Counted from the stretch's first letter, positions 7,788-15,847 are shown. The stretch is 33,309 bases of DNA from Peptococcaceae bacterium (GCA_022797295.1 JAAWKH010000021.1:1-33309); one strand, 5' to 3'. Numbers and translations: made by a program. The notes: a model not told the origin generated them from the letters alone.

Positions 7788-8348
7788 TTAAACACGTTCA
7801 ATATATTCGTTGGTCTCCGTGTTCACCCGAATAACATCGCCCTCGTTGATGAAGATCGGCACCTTAACAGTAGCGCCGGTGTCAGTCACCGCAGGCTTGG
7901 TGCCGCCGGTAGCCGTGGCGCCGGGAATGCCAGGGTCAGTCTGCACCACCGTCAATTCCACCTGCGGCGGGAAATCAACGCCCAAAATATCACCCTTGAA
8001 AAACAGGATATACAAATCCATATTCTCTTTCAGATATTTCAGCTTAGAACCAATTTGGTCTGCTGTCAGCGACATCTGCTCATAAGTTTGGTTATCCATA
8101 AACACATAATCACCATCGTTATACAGATACTGCATCTGCTTGCGTTCCAAATGGGCCTTCGGCACCTTTTCACCAGCAGCAAAGGTGCGCTCCACCACGC
8201 CGCCAGTGCGCACATTTTTCAGTTTGGTACGCACAAAAGCAGAACCCTTGCCAGGCTTAACGTGCTGAAAATCAACCACAATAAAAGCGTCGCCGTCTAA
8301 ATCAATGGAAACGCCGTTTCGGAAATCATTACTGGAAATCACAATCAT
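7788..8348 (-). CDS. efp: Elongation factor P
   Basis: A 186-aa protein starting [20 protein letters not shown]. It has the KOW-like domain I with the tip loop [17 protein letters not shown], the two OB-type domains, and the C-terminal [26 protein letters not shown] relieves ribosome stalling at polyproline. The residue usually modified is the Lys in PGKG. The ATG at 8348 is preceded by GGGAGGTA; a longer reading upstream to 8477 has no family sequence and crosses the promoter at 8451-8479. No modification enzyme gene is in the window. Confidence 0.96.
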   Translation of the reverse strand: MIVISSNDFRNGVSIDLDGDAFIVVDFQHVKPGKGSAFVRTKLKNVRTGGVVERTFAAGEKVPKAHLERKQMQYLYNDGDYVFMDNQTYEQMSLTADQIGSKLKYLKENMDLYILFFKGDILGVDFPPQVELTVVQTDPGIPGATATGGTKPAVTDTGATVKVPIFINEGDVIRVNTETNEYIERV

Positions 8349-8450
8349 TACCTCCCAATTTGCGCAAGCCTTAAAATCAACTGCCCAGGCCCCAACCAAA
8401 TGCAGCCGCCATCTTGCTGTTTTAATTTGATTATTATTATCTGCTATATA

Positions 8451-8479
8451 ATTATACCATAAGAAAAAACTCTGCACAA
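8451..8479 (-). promoter_or_regulatory. Sigma-A promoter of efp
   Basis: Minus strand: -35 TTGTGC (8479-8474), 17-bp spacer, extended -10 TGGTATAAT with TATAAT at 8456-8451. It leaves an RNA leader of about 100 nt before the efp start. Confidence 0.65.
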
Positions 8480-8519
8480 GCTTTTTTTACAAATTGAACC
8501 AGTTGCCGATTAGCTGAAA

Positions 8520-8562
8520 TAAGCACAAAAACCGAATCTGAAAGCTCCGGAATTTGTGCTTA
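8520..8562 (-). terminator. Probable terminator of rplS
   Basis: Arm TAAGCACAAA at 8520-8529 pairs perfectly with TTTGTGCTTA at 8553-8562; an inner CCG/CGG adds to the stem. It lies 28 bp after the rplS stop. The T-run beyond the stem is weak, so termination is likely but not certain. Confidence 0.5.
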
Positions 8563-8589
8563 TGCTTGCTACAGACAAAAAACCTCGGC

Positions 8590-8931
8590 CTAACGAATAT
8601 CCTTGATACGTGCAGCCTTGCCGGTCAGATTACGCAGATAGTACAGTTTGGCTCTGCGCACCTTGCCGCGGCGCATAACCTGGATTTTGGCCAAACGAGG
8701 AGAATGTACCGGGAAAGTTCTCTCCACACCAACACCATAGCTGACGCGACGAACAGTAAAGGTTTCGCGAATACCGCTGTTCTGGCGTTTAATCACCACG
8801 CCCTCATACTGCTGAATTCTCTCCTTGCCGCCCTCCACAACGCGCACGGAAAGGCGAACAGTGTCGCCGGGCTTAAAATCCGGAATATCATCACGCAGTT
8901 GTTCTTTTTCCAATTCTTCGATTACGTTCAT
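8590..8931 (-). CDS. rplS: 50S ribosomal protein L19
   Basis: A 113-aa protein from [20 protein letters not shown] to [15 protein letters not shown], of normal length for L19, with [28 protein letters not shown] and [24 protein letters not shown]. The ATG at 8931 has AAGGAGG at ideal spacing, so the extra 13 residues to 8970 are not used. In many Firmicutes rplS follows rpsP-rimM-trmD; here it stands alone with its own promoter and leader, between hslO and efp. Confidence 0.97.
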   Translation of the reverse strand: MNVIEELEKEQLRDDIPDFKPGDTVRLSVRVVEGGKERIQQYEGVVIKRQNSGIRETFTVRRVSYGVGVERTFPVHSPRLAKIQVMRRGKVRRAKLYYLRNLTGKAARIKDIR

Positions 8932-9051
8932 TGTCTGTTCCTCCTTAAAATCCCCAGACGTTCTTATCAAGGCTCAATCGAATAACAAAGCCCCAGCAGC
9001 GGACCGTCCGTCCATTCATATTAACCTAGCCTGAATGTTGGCATAAAATAC
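8932..9051 (-). ncRNA. Candidate L19 leader region
   Basis: The rplS promoter predicts a leader of about 120 nt. It contains GGACGGTCC-type and GGGGCT...AGCCT inverted repeats. L19 leader RNAs that bind ribosomal protein are known in Firmicutes; I infer one here from position and length but cannot confirm the consensus structure by eye. Confidence 0.35.
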
Positions 9052-9057
9052 TTCATT

Positions 9058-9086
9058 ATTCTAACACACTTTTTTGCTTTTGGCAA
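9058..9086 (-). promoter_or_regulatory. Sigma-A promoter of rplS
   Basis: Minus strand: -35 TTGCCA (9086-9081), 17-bp spacer, -10 TAGAAT (9063-9058). Confidence 0.65.
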
Positions 9087-9102
9087 GTATTTTTACCAAA
9101 AT

Positions 9103-10074
9103 TTATTCAGCATTTTCTGATTTATTCGCCAAATGCTCGTCAATCTGATTTTGCAAGCCGGCCGCAAAACGGCGGAAACGCTCCTTGTCCAGCTCGTCCA
9201 CCATCTGCTTCAGCTCATCCGGCTCAAAATTATACTTCTCACCACAAAACCGGCAAACAACCTCCGCCGACTCGCCATCCTGTTGCTTGTCCTGCCACAG
9301 CTCCTTCAGCTGCTGATAGCCCAAACTCAGCAATGCGCCGCGTAAACGCTCCCGGTTGCAGGAACAGCGATATTCCAAAGGCTGCCGCTCCAGCTCCCGC
9401 CAAGGCACGCCCAACATCACCTCATCAGCCATTTCTTTCAGGCTCAATCCTTGCGCCACCATCTGACTTACCGGCACCAGATTGGCCAAATTCAGCTCCA
9501 GCTGCTTGATTACCTGCTCGTCAGCGTGCGGCAAAACCTGCAACAAAAATCCGCCCGCCGCTTCCACCGTGCCGGCTGGCGCAATGCGCACACCCAGCCC
9601 CACGGCAGCCGGCGTTTGCTCTGATTCCAAATAGTACTGAGCCACGTCGTCGCCAATTTCACCGGTCACCAAATTCACCGTGCCGGTGTAGGGCTGACCA
9701 AAGCCCATATCTTTAATCACAGTCAAAGTGCCACTGCCCACGGCCGTGCCAACATCCAGTTTGCCATCCGGCCGCCGGTCAATATCAACCTGCGGATTGG
9801 CCACAAAACCACGCACCGCGCCGTCCGGCTCTGCCACCACTGCCAGGCTGCCCAGCGGCCCGTCGCCGTTAACGCGCAAGGTCACGCTATCGCCTTCGCC
9901 TTTCAAATTCAGACCAAAAAACACGCCGGCTGTCAGCAAGCGCCCCAACGCCGCCGCCCCAACGCTCCAAGCGTCGTGCCGCCGGCGGCCCTCCTCGCAT
10001 AGATTGGTGGTTTGAGCCAGCCACAGCTTCACACTGCCGTCCTCGCTCACCCCACGCAAACACAAATCTTCCAT
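9103..10074 (-). CDS. hslO: Hsp33 redox-regulated chaperone
   Basis: A 323-aa protein starting MEDLCLRGVSEDGSVKLWLAQ. The N-terminal domain has GRLLTAGVFFGLNLKGEGDSVTLR and GDGPLGSLAVVAE; the C-terminal zinc switch has CSC in EYRCSCNRERL and CRFC in VVCRFCGEKYNF, the four Cys that release zinc on oxidation and activate the holdase. About 30 residues beyond the usual end are charged. The ATG at 10074 is chosen because AGAGGTG lies about 9 nt before it; the GTG at 10086 is inside that SD. It lies 36 bp downstream of ackA and could be read from the same transcript. Confidence 0.95.
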   Translation of the reverse strand: MEDLCLRGVSEDGSVKLWLAQTTNLCEEGRRRHDAWSVGAAALGRLLTAGVFFGLNLKGEGDSVTLRVNGDGPLGSLAVVAEPDGAVRGFVANPQVDIDRRPDGKLDVGTAVGSGTLTVIKDMGFGQPYTGTVNLVTGEIGDDVAQYYLESEQTPAAVGLGVRIAPAGTVEAAGGFLLQVLPHADEQVIKQLELNLANLVPVSQMVAQGLSLKEMADEVMLGVPWRELERQPLEYRCSCNRERLRGALLSLGYQQLKELWQDKQQDGESAEVVCRFCGEKYNFEPDELKQMVDELDKERFRRFAAGLQNQIDEHLANKSENAE

Positions 10075-10110
10075 TATAAATAACACCTCTTATATTTTGG
10101 CCGGCCGAGC

Positions 10111-11361
10111 CTAATCCGCTTTAATCAGATTATTTTTCAGCACAACCTCGCGCGTATCTCGCGCAATCATCAATTCCTCATTAGTGGGAACCACATACAC
10201 CTGCACCTTGGATTCAGGGGAAGAGATCAGCTTAAAGTCCTGCTCAGAACTATTCACTTCCAAATCCAGCTCCACGCCGATATACTGCAAACGCTGGCAA
10301 ATATCCTTGCGCATTTTCGCATCATTTTCGCCCATACCAGCCGTGAACACCAGCGCGTCCACACCGCCCAACAGCAGAACATAACCGCCAATCAGCTTTA
10401 CCAGCTGGTGATAGAGCATTTCCACTGCCAAGCGCGAGCGTTTGTGGCCATTGCCTAAAGCCTTGCGAATATCCCGCATATCGCTGCTAATGCCGGAAAT
10501 CCCCAGCAGACCACATTCCTTATTAAAATATTCGTTCACTCGCTCCGGCGTCCAGCCCTCTTGTTCTTCCAAAAAAGCGCCGATTGAAGGGTCAATGGTG
10601 CCGCAACGCGTGCCCATCATCAAGCCCTCCAGCGGGGTAAAGCCCATAGAAGTATCTACCACCTTGCCGCCTTTAATAGCAGCCAGACTGCTGCCGTTGC
10701 CAATATGGCAGGTAATAATCCGCGTTTCCTCCGCAGGCTTGTTCAGCAAACCGATAACCTGACCGCAAACATAAGCGTGAGAGGTGCCGTGAAAACCATA
10801 ACGCCGAATACTGTGCTTTTCATACATTTCATAGCTGATTGGATACATAAAAGCCTCCGGCGGCATAGTTTGATGAAAAGCGGTGTCAAAAACGCCAACA
10901 TTAGGCACGTCGGGCATCACATCCAAGCAGGCCTGCACTCCAAGCAGAGCCGGCGGATTATGCAGCGGCGCCAACGGATTAAGTTTGGCCAGCTCACGCA
11001 AATTTTCCGGCGTCAACTCCACCGCCTCGCTAAACAAATCGCCGCCATGCACAATACGGTGCCCCACTGCGCTAATCTCGCTCAAATCGTGGATAACGCC
11101 TAAATCTGGATGGGTCAGCAATTTAATTACCATTGCCAACGCATCGCGAGAATTTTGCAGCGTACATTCAATAGTATCTTTCTTTTTGCGGTGTTCTATG
11201 CCCAGGCTGGTTTCCAGCTCCAAATATACGGTGTGCTCCACGCAGGAATCCGCCAGCCCAATCTTATCCGCTACACCTTTGGCAATGGCTCTTTCCGTAT
11301 TGGTGTTGAAAAGCTGATATTTCAGGGATGAGCTGCCGGAATTTAGCACCAAAATTAACAT
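10111..11361 (-). CDS. ackA: Acetate kinase
   Basis: A 416-aa protein with the whole ASKHA-fold signature: MLILVLNSGSSSLKYQLF, GHRIVHGG, VFDTAFHQTMP, RYGFHGTSH, CHIGNGSSLAAIKGGKVVDT, MGFTPLEGLMMGTRCGTIDP and the adenine-site segment VFTAGMGEND. It converts acetyl phosphate and ADP to acetate and ATP, the energy-yielding end of fermentation. It is about 15 residues longer than typical, mainly in small surface loops. Its usual partner pta is not in the window. The start ATG has AAGGTAAAATGGGG upstream. It is divergent from ylbJ. Confidence 0.97.
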   Translation of the reverse strand: MLILVLNSGSSSLKYQLFNTNTERAIAKGVADKIGLADSCVEHTVYLELETSLGIEHRKKKDTIECTLQNSRDALAMVIKLLTHPDLGVIHDLSEISAVGHRIVHGGDLFSEAVELTPENLRELAKLNPLAPLHNPPALLGVQACLDVMPDVPNVGVFDTAFHQTMPPEAFMYPISYEMYEKHSIRRYGFHGTSHAYVCGQVIGLLNKPAEETRIITCHIGNGSSLAAIKGGKVVDTSMGFTPLEGLMMGTRCGTIDPSIGAFLEEQEGWTPERVNEYFNKECGLLGISGISSDMRDIRKALGNGHKRSRLAVEMLYHQLVKLIGGYVLLLGGVDALVFTAGMGENDAKMRKDICQRLQYIGVELDLEVNSSEQDFKLISSPESKVQVYVVPTNEELMIARDTREVVLKNNLIKAD

Positions 11362-11421
11362 AATATAACCCCATTTTACCTTATTTAACCTTAATTTTTA
11401 CGTTGCTCTGTTTTTAAGCCG

Positions 11422-11450
11422 GCATATTCGCACCGCTGCCGCCATAAATT
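11422..11450 (+). promoter_or_regulatory. Sigma-E-like promoter directly before ylbJ
   Basis: GCATATT at 11422-11428, a 14-bp spacer, and CATAAATT at 11443-11450. This fits the mother-cell sigma-E consensus (KMATATT, N14, CATAYAMT) well. The -10 ends only 5 bp before the ATG. Confidence 0.5.
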
Positions 11451-11455
11451 TTAAA

Positions 11456-12631
11456 ATGATAAATATTTTTAGAATTTTAATTGCCCTAAGCATTTTCATC
11501 ACCGCATTAAGCCAGCCAACCGAAACGCTGGCCGCCGCCCAGGAAGCTCTCGGCAGCTGGTGGCGCAATGTGGTGCCGGCCCTGCTGCCCTTTTTTATCC
11601 TAACAGAATTTTTAAGCCGCACCGGACTAATCCAAGCGCTCAGCATTTGGCTGGGCCCGGTTATGCAGCCGCTTTTCAGACTGCCAGGAGCAGCCGCCTT
11701 AGGTATCTGCCTGGGCTTTTTTGCCGGCTCGCCCACCGGCGGCGCCATTGCCGGGCAACTGCGCCAGCAAGGCCTACTCAGCCGTAACGAGGGCGAACGT
11801 CTGCTAGCTTTTTGCAACAATGCCGGCCCGCTCTACATTATGTTGACCGTCACCGCAGCGTTGGGACAACCGGAAATTGGCGTTTGGCTAGCCCTGGCGC
11901 ATTATCCGCTGAACCTGCTTTGGGGGCTGCTGCTACGCTTTTGGGCTGGCAAAACTGCCACAGAAACCAATGCTTCTTACACCACTGCCAGGCAACTGCT
12001 GGCCGCCGGCTGGCAGGCTGCGCTGGGCCGAAACCGGCCGAACCAACCATTAAGCCTGCTGCTCAAGGAAAGCTCCCTTAAAGCGCTTACCAATATCGGT
12101 ATGATTGGGGCCTTTATGCTAATTTTCAGCCTGTTACTGCTCAGTTTAAGCCACTTTGGAGTGCTCAAACTATTACAGTTGGCCCTGCTGCCCCTTTGTC
12201 GTCTGTTAAATTTACCGAGCAGCGTGCTGCCTGCTCTGGCAGACGGCTGCTTTGAAATGACCTTAGGCATAGACGCTCTGGCCGCCTGCTCAGCGCCTTT
12301 AAGCGCCAAACTGCTGACCGCTTCCATAATTTTAGCCTGGAGCGGCCTATCAATTCATTGCCAAATCGCCGGCGTACTAGCTGACTCTGACCTCAGCCTG
12401 CGTTATTATCTGCCCTGCCGCCTGCTGCACGTGCTGGCCGCCCCGGCGTTGCTGCTGTTCTGCCAAAACCACGGCTGGCTGAGCCTAAACAGCGGCTGGT
12501 TTGCCCAAACCGGCCCTGCAGTGCCAGACTGGCTGCTGCTGCCCGGCGCTTTGCTACTGCCCGGTTTATTCTCACTGGGCTTTCTGCTAGCAATTTCCTT
12601 TAGTTTAGCAGGCCGCCGAACGCAAGGCTAA
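11456..12631 (+). CDS. ylbJ: YlbJ-like sporulation integral membrane protein
   Basis: A 391-aa polytopic protein with the nucleoside-recognition/gate-type repeats of YlbJ: WWRNVVPALLPFFILTEFL, LGFFAGSPTGGAIAGQLR and LLAFCNNAGPLYIM are the recognised motifs. In Bacillus subtilis YlbJ is a mother-cell protein required for normal spores. Its neighbourhood here, near rsmD, matches the ylbH-ylbI-ylbJ order. The ATG at 11456 has no SD, and no later in-frame start keeps the first membrane segment. A sigma-E-like promoter ends 5 bp upstream, so a leaderless transcript is possible. The stop is 1 bp from the stop of the convergent coiled-coil gene. Confidence 0.88.
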   Translation: MINIFRILIALSIFITALSQPTETLAAAQEALGSWWRNVVPALLPFFILTEFLSRTGLIQALSIWLGPVMQPLFRLPGAAALGICLGFFAGSPTGGAIAGQLRQQGLLSRNEGERLLAFCNNAGPLYIMLTVTAALGQPEIGVWLALAHYPLNLLWGLLLRFWAGKTATETNASYTTARQLLAAGWQAALGRNRPNQPLSLLLKESSLKALTNIGMIGAFMLIFSLLLLSLSHFGVLKLLQLALLPLCRLLNLPSSVLPALADGCFEMTLGIDALAACSAPLSAKLLTASIILAWSGLSIHCQIAGVLADSDLSLRYYLPCRLLHVLAAPALLLFCQNHGWLSLNSGWFAQTGPAVPDWLLLPGALLLPGLFSLGFLLAISFSLAGRRTQG

Positions 12632-12632
12632 T

Positions 12633-13151
12633 TTAACTCTTACGGCTAATCTCAAAGCTTTCGCGGGTGGTTTTAACCGCATCCTGCACTTTGTTCAAAT
12701 TGCCCTCCAAATGAGCCAGCAAACTGTTTATGTACTCCTCAGCGTCGCTGATAATTTGCTCCGATTGCTCATTGGCTTTGTCAACCATGCTTTCGCAGTA
12801 ATCTTTGGCCTCGCTGATAATTTTTTCGGCCTCCTGCTGCGCCATCTGCACAATTTCCGTTTCCTGCACAATTTTTTCCGCCTGAGCGCGGGCGTCGTCC
12901 AACATTTTTTTGCCCTGAGCCTCAATGCTCTCCAAAATTTTGTCGCTCTGTTCCAAAACCTGCTTGGCCTGCTTCATTTCCTCCGGCAAAATAGCATTAA
13001 TTTTGTCAATAGTTTCCAGAATGAAATCGCCCTCTGCCATAATTTTGCCAGTCAACGGCACCCGCGAGCACTTTTCAATGTAGCTTTCCAAATCCTGCAA
13101 CAAAACGCCAATATCAGCATTGCCCAAGCCGTCGTTGTCATTAAAATCCAT
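12633..13151 (-). CDS. Coiled-coil protein of the rsmD/ylbJ neighbourhood
   Basis: A 172-aa soluble protein. After an acidic start (MDFNDNDGLGNADIGVLLQD), residues from about 50 to 145 form a long helix rich in Lys, Glu, Ala and Gln, resembling DivIVA or ATP-synthase b-type coiled coils, for example DDARAQAEKIVQETEIVQMA and AEKIISEAKDYCESM. Similar proteins sit beside rsmD-coaD-ylbJ in Clostridia; the function is unknown. GGGAGG lies about 8 nt before the ATG. It follows rsmD on the same strand; coaD, usual at this point, is absent. Confidence 0.75.
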   Translation of the reverse strand: MDFNDNDGLGNADIGVLLQDLESYIEKCSRVPLTGKIMAEGDFILETIDKINAILPEEMKQAKQVLEQSDKILESIEAQGKKMLDDARAQAEKIVQETEIVQMAQQEAEKIISEAKDYCESMVDKANEQSEQIISDAEEYINSLLAHLEGNLNKVQDAVKTTRESFEISRKS

Positions 13152-13194
13152 TGCCCAAACCTCCCTTAACCAGTTACCAAACCTTATTCAGCCA

Positions 13195-13749
13195 TCAATC
13201 TATAAGCTCCCAATAGTAAACGGCAGTATCGCCGTATACCCGGTTTTTCAGCAGCTGCCAGCGTGAATCAGCCAAAAGCTCCGGTTCTTTGGCCGCCGTT
13301 TCAAGCATAACCAAAGCTCCAGCGGCCAAAAAGCCATCCGCCAACAGCAGCGGTTCAATTTTCGCAATCAATCCTTTATTATAGGGCGGATCCAGCAGCA
13401 CAATATCAAATGCCGGGCGCTTTTCTGCCAACCTTGCCAGCTGTTGCTCCGCCAGCCCGCCAAGCAAAACAGCCTGCTTGTCCAGCTTGGTGCGCACTAA
13501 ATTTTCCTTAATCACAATCTGCGCCGCGCGGGCTTGCTCACAAAACACCGCCTGCGCCGCCCCGCGTGACAAAGCCTCCAGCCCCAAGGCTCCGCTGCCG
13601 GCAAAGGCGTCCAACACTTTGGCCTCTGCCAAAAATGGCGTCAGCGCGCTGAAGATGGCCTCCCGCACTCTGTCGGTTGTGGGCCTGGTGTTGCGGCCAG
13701 CCGGCGCTTTAATCGGCTGCCCGTGGGCTGTTCCTGCAATAATCCGCAT
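13195..13749 (-). CDS. rsmD: 16S rRNA (guanine966-N2)-methyltransferase RsmD
   Basis: A 184-aa Rossmann-fold methyltransferase. It starts MRIIAGTAHGQPIKAPAGRN with TRPTTDRVREAIFSAL, the RsmD signature; the SAM motif is VLDAFAGSGALGLEALSRG, and the catalytic motif IV is LLDPPYNKG. It methylates G966 of 16S rRNA. Length is normal. It has a promoter at 13774-13803 and a purine-rich SD-like stretch (AAGGAAAAAAAG) before the ATG. Confidence 0.96.
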   Translation of the reverse strand: MRIIAGTAHGQPIKAPAGRNTRPTTDRVREAIFSALTPFLAEAKVLDAFAGSGALGLEALSRGAAQAVFCEQARAAQIVIKENLVRTKLDKQAVLLGGLAEQQLARLAEKRPAFDIVLLDPPYNKGLIAKIEPLLLADGFLAAGALVMLETAAKEPELLADSRWQLLKNRVYGDTAVYYWELID

Positions 13750-13773
13750 TTCTTTTTTTCCTTAATTATTATA

Positions 13774-13803
13774 ATTATATCACAACACACAATAGTTTGT
13801 AAA
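13774..13803 (-). promoter_or_regulatory. Sigma-A promoter of rsmD
   Basis: Minus strand: -35 TTTACA (13803-13798), 18-bp spacer, extended -10 TGATATAAT with TATAAT at 13779-13774. Confidence 0.6.
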
Positions 13804-13875
13804 ATAGAAAAATCTGTAATTGTAAAATTTTAAAAATTTGGGTATAAACATCGGCTTTTGGCATAAACTAAAGCC

Positions 13876-13900
13876 AGATTATCTTTTAAGCAGATAATCT
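13876..13900. other. Small hairpin in the rsmD upstream gap
   Basis: AGATTATC at 13876-13883 and GATAATCT at 13893-13900 form a perfect 8-bp stem with a 9-nt loop. It lies between rsmD and the terminator at 13918. The remainder of 13750-13974 shows no coding sequence. Confidence 0.35.
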
Positions 13901-13906
13901 TCCTCT

Positions 13907-13960
13907 CCCAAACAAACAAAATTCCGCTCCTGCGTTCAACAATGCAGCGGGCGGAATTTT
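13907..13960 (-). terminator. Terminator of the small zinc-protein gene
   Basis: AAAATTCCGC at 13918-13927 pairs with GCGGAATTTT at 13951-13960, with an inner CTGC/GCAG. On the minus strand the stem is followed by TTTGTTTGTTT (13917-13907). Confidence 0.8.
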
Positions 13961-13974
13961 GCGCTTACAAGGCC

Positions 13975-14133
13975 TCAAACCTGCTCCAACTGTTTTTTTG
14001 CCTCATAGGCCGCTGCACGCTGACACATCTGGCAGATAATAATTGGTTTTTTACCGCTACGAATAGCCTCAAAATCCTTGTTCATCTTATTAATCTCCAT
14101 CTTTTTGCCGCATAAAGCACAACGAATTTCCAT
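13975..14133 (-). CDS. 52-aa DUF2197/YlaI-like zinc-binding protein
   Basis: A short gene encoding MEIRCALCGKKMEINKMNKD through IICQMCQRAAAYEAKKQLEQV. The two CxxC pairs (Cys5/Cys8 and Cys34/Cys37) predict a single zinc site as in YlaI/DUF2197-type small proteins of unknown function. AAAGGTGG lies 7 nt before the ATG, and a strong terminator follows the stop within 15 bp, so this is a real single-gene unit. It is divergent from gpr. Confidence 0.75.
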   Translation of the reverse strand: MEIRCALCGKKMEINKMNKDFEAIRSGKKPIIICQMCQRAAAYEAKKQLEQV

Positions 14134-14151
14134 AGCGAAGCCACCTTTCAG

Positions 14152-14181
14152 GCATAATCAAAAAACTATAAGCACAAAATA
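14152..14181 (+). promoter_or_regulatory. Possible sigma-F/G promoter of gpr
   Basis: GCATA at 14152-14156, an 18-bp spacer and CAAAATA at 14175-14181 match the forespore consensus GHATR-N18-CATWHTA at 11 of 12 positions. It leaves a leader of about 105 nt. Confidence 0.35.
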
Positions 14182-14291
14182 AATTTAGGCTTATTTATTC
14201 AGCTTTAATTATTCTATAAAAAGCAGACTTCTTCCTGCTAAAAATGTCGGCAGGGCTGCTTTATTTACAAGATTATTTTTTGGAGGCTATT

Positions 14292-15344
14292 ATGCAAAAA
14301 ATACCAAAAACGCCCCAACCTGCGGGCAATATCAGCCCCAGCCTGCTAAAAAAGGCTAAATCGCTGGATATGGCGGCGGAAGCACATCAGCTTTTGCGCG
14401 GCCAGGCCGGCCAGGAAATTCCCGGCGTTGCCCACCGCCAAACTGATTTCAGCTGCGGCGTCATCAACACTATTGAAATTTTGGATGAGCAAGGCGCCGA
14501 AATTATGGGCCGCCCCATCGGCTCCTACATCACAATCGAGGTGCCGGAGTTAAAAAACGAGGGCCTTGGCCTGGATTCCACCGCCAGCCTGCTGCTACCG
14601 GTGAGCGCCGCCTTGGCTGAAAATATTCAAACCCTGCTGCCGCCGGAACTTTTCAACACCGAAACGGCGGCTCCCACAAGCGGCCGCAAACGCGCGCCAC
14701 AATGTAGCGCTTTGGTGGTGGGGCTGGGCAATTTTCAAACCACCGCAGACGCCATCGGCCCGCAAACCATTGCCCACATTCAGCCCACGCGGCACTTTTT
14801 CCGAGCCGAATTTGCCGGAGAAATTCGCCCGGTGGCCGCTTTCACCCCCGGCGTGGTGGGCAACACCGGCATTGAAACAGCCCAACTCATCAAAGGCGTG
14901 GTGCAGCAAATTAAACCGGCCTGCTTAATCGTGGTAGACGCTTTGGCCGCCCGCAGTATCAGCAGCATAATGAGCAGTATTCAAATTTGCAACACCGGCA
15001 TTCGCCCCGGCTCCGGTGTGCAAAACAAACGGCAAGCCGTCAATCAGGCTTATTTGGGCGTGCCGGTCATCGCCATTGGCATCCCCACAGTCGTTCACGG
15101 GGCCACCATCATCCGGGAAAGCGTTGAGCTATGCCTGCAACGTTTGGCCGCCAACGTTCCCGGCCTGCCAGAGGAAGCTCTGCAAACGCTGCTGGAACCG
15201 TTTGCGGATAATTTGGTGATGACGCCCAAGGAGGCCGACGTGCTGGTGCCGCTGGCCGCCCGCTTAATTGCCGCCGGCATCACTCGCGCCCTGCACCCCG
15301 GCGCTGACGAGCAAAGCTTCAGCCAATATATGCAGGGATTTTAG
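14292..15344 (+). CDS. gpr: Spore germination protease GPR
   Basis: A 350-aa aspartic-type protease that degrades SASPs during germination. Recognised segments are GVAHRQTDFSCGVINTIEIL, GRPIGSYITIEVPEL, LVVGLGNFQTTADAIGP, AFTPGVVGNTGIET, LIVVDALAARS, GIRPGSGVQNKRQ and MTPKEADVLV. The Asp residues in TTADAIGP and VVDALAA correspond to the catalytic pair known from the Bacillus megaterium enzyme. The enzyme is made as a zymogen. The ATG at 14292 has TTGGAGG about 5 nt upstream, so the 16 codons before it are not used. Its substrate gene (SASP) follows about 250 bp downstream on the same strand. Confidence 0.96.
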   Translation: MQKIPKTPQPAGNISPSLLKKAKSLDMAAEAHQLLRGQAGQEIPGVAHRQTDFSCGVINTIEILDEQGAEIMGRPIGSYITIEVPELKNEGLGLDSTASLLLPVSAALAENIQTLLPPELFNTETAAPTSGRKRAPQCSALVVGLGNFQTTADAIGPQTIAHIQPTRHFFRAEFAGEIRPVAAFTPGVVGNTGIETAQLIKGVVQQIKPACLIVVDALAARSISSIMSSIQICNTGIRPGSGVQNKRQAVNQAYLGVPVIAIGIPTVVHGATIIRESVELCLQRLAANVPGLPEEALQTLLEPFADNLVMTPKEADVLVPLAARLIAAGITRALHPGADEQSFSQYMQGF

Positions 15345-15598
15345 GCTTAAAACAAGGCCGCTGCAAATCGCCAAAAACTACCAGCAATTTTTAAGGATAT
15401 TTCGCCAAAAACGGTACAATACTAGAAATGCTTTTGATAAATCAACAAAAGCAATGCGGCCGCAAGCGGTTTTGTCAGGCTTTCAGAACTTTAACAGTTT
15501 GCTAAAATCCGCTTTTGCAAGCACAGCTAATTTTGAGAGCACAGGCAGAATGCGTGGCGGCCCAATCAAGCAAGTTCTTAAACAAGGAGGTGACAACA
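15345..15598 (+). other. gpr-SASP gap with forespore promoter-like site and hairpins
   Basis: The gap contains GGATA at 15395-15399, an 18-bp spacer and AATACTA at 15418-15424, which fits a sigma-G promoter at 10 of 12 positions. A hairpin follows (TGCTTTTG 15429-15436 with CAAAAGCA 15446-15453), and a short CCGC/GCGG stem with TTTT at 15460-15473. The hairpins could end gpr transcription or form part of a long SASP leader. No gene is visible in it. Confidence 0.35.
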
Positions 15599-15820
15599 AT
15601 GGAAAACAAAGCAGTTCTGAACCAGTTCAAAACTGAGGTTGCCAATGAGTTGGGCATCAACAATTATGAACAGATTGATAAGGGCCAGCTGACTTCTCGT
15701 CAGAACGGTTACGTTGGCGGCAACATGACCCGTAAGATGGTGGCCTTTGCCGAGCAGGCAATCGCCCAGGGCCAAACTGCTGCCATCAACAGTGCAGCGC
15801 AGACAGAGCAGATCAAATAA
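15599..15820 (+). CDS. Alpha/beta-type small acid-soluble spore protein
   Basis: A 73-aa DNA-coating spore protein, MENKAVLNQFKTEVANELGI to the end QTEQIK. The GPR cleavage site is KTEVANELG (cut expected after Glu13), and the DNA-binding core is LTSRQNGYVGGNMTRKMVAFAE. The SD AAGGAGGTGA is perfect and supports the ATG at 15599. Placement right after gpr joins the substrate and its protease. A strong terminator follows. Confidence 0.96.
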   Translation: MENKAVLNQFKTEVANELGINNYEQIDKGQLTSRQNGYVGGNMTRKMVAFAEQAIAQGQTAAINSAAQTEQIK

Positions 15821-15847
15821 CTCTGCTTAGAATTTAATATTTTATAA

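Noticed and set aside
8349..8477. N-terminal extension of EF-P
   Set aside because: It is outside the EF-P family sequence and covers the efp promoter; the ATG at 8348 has a strong SD.
15268..15636. 122-aa plus-strand ORF between gpr and SASP
   Set aside because: It overlaps the end of gpr and the SASP start in another frame, with no SD and no domain.
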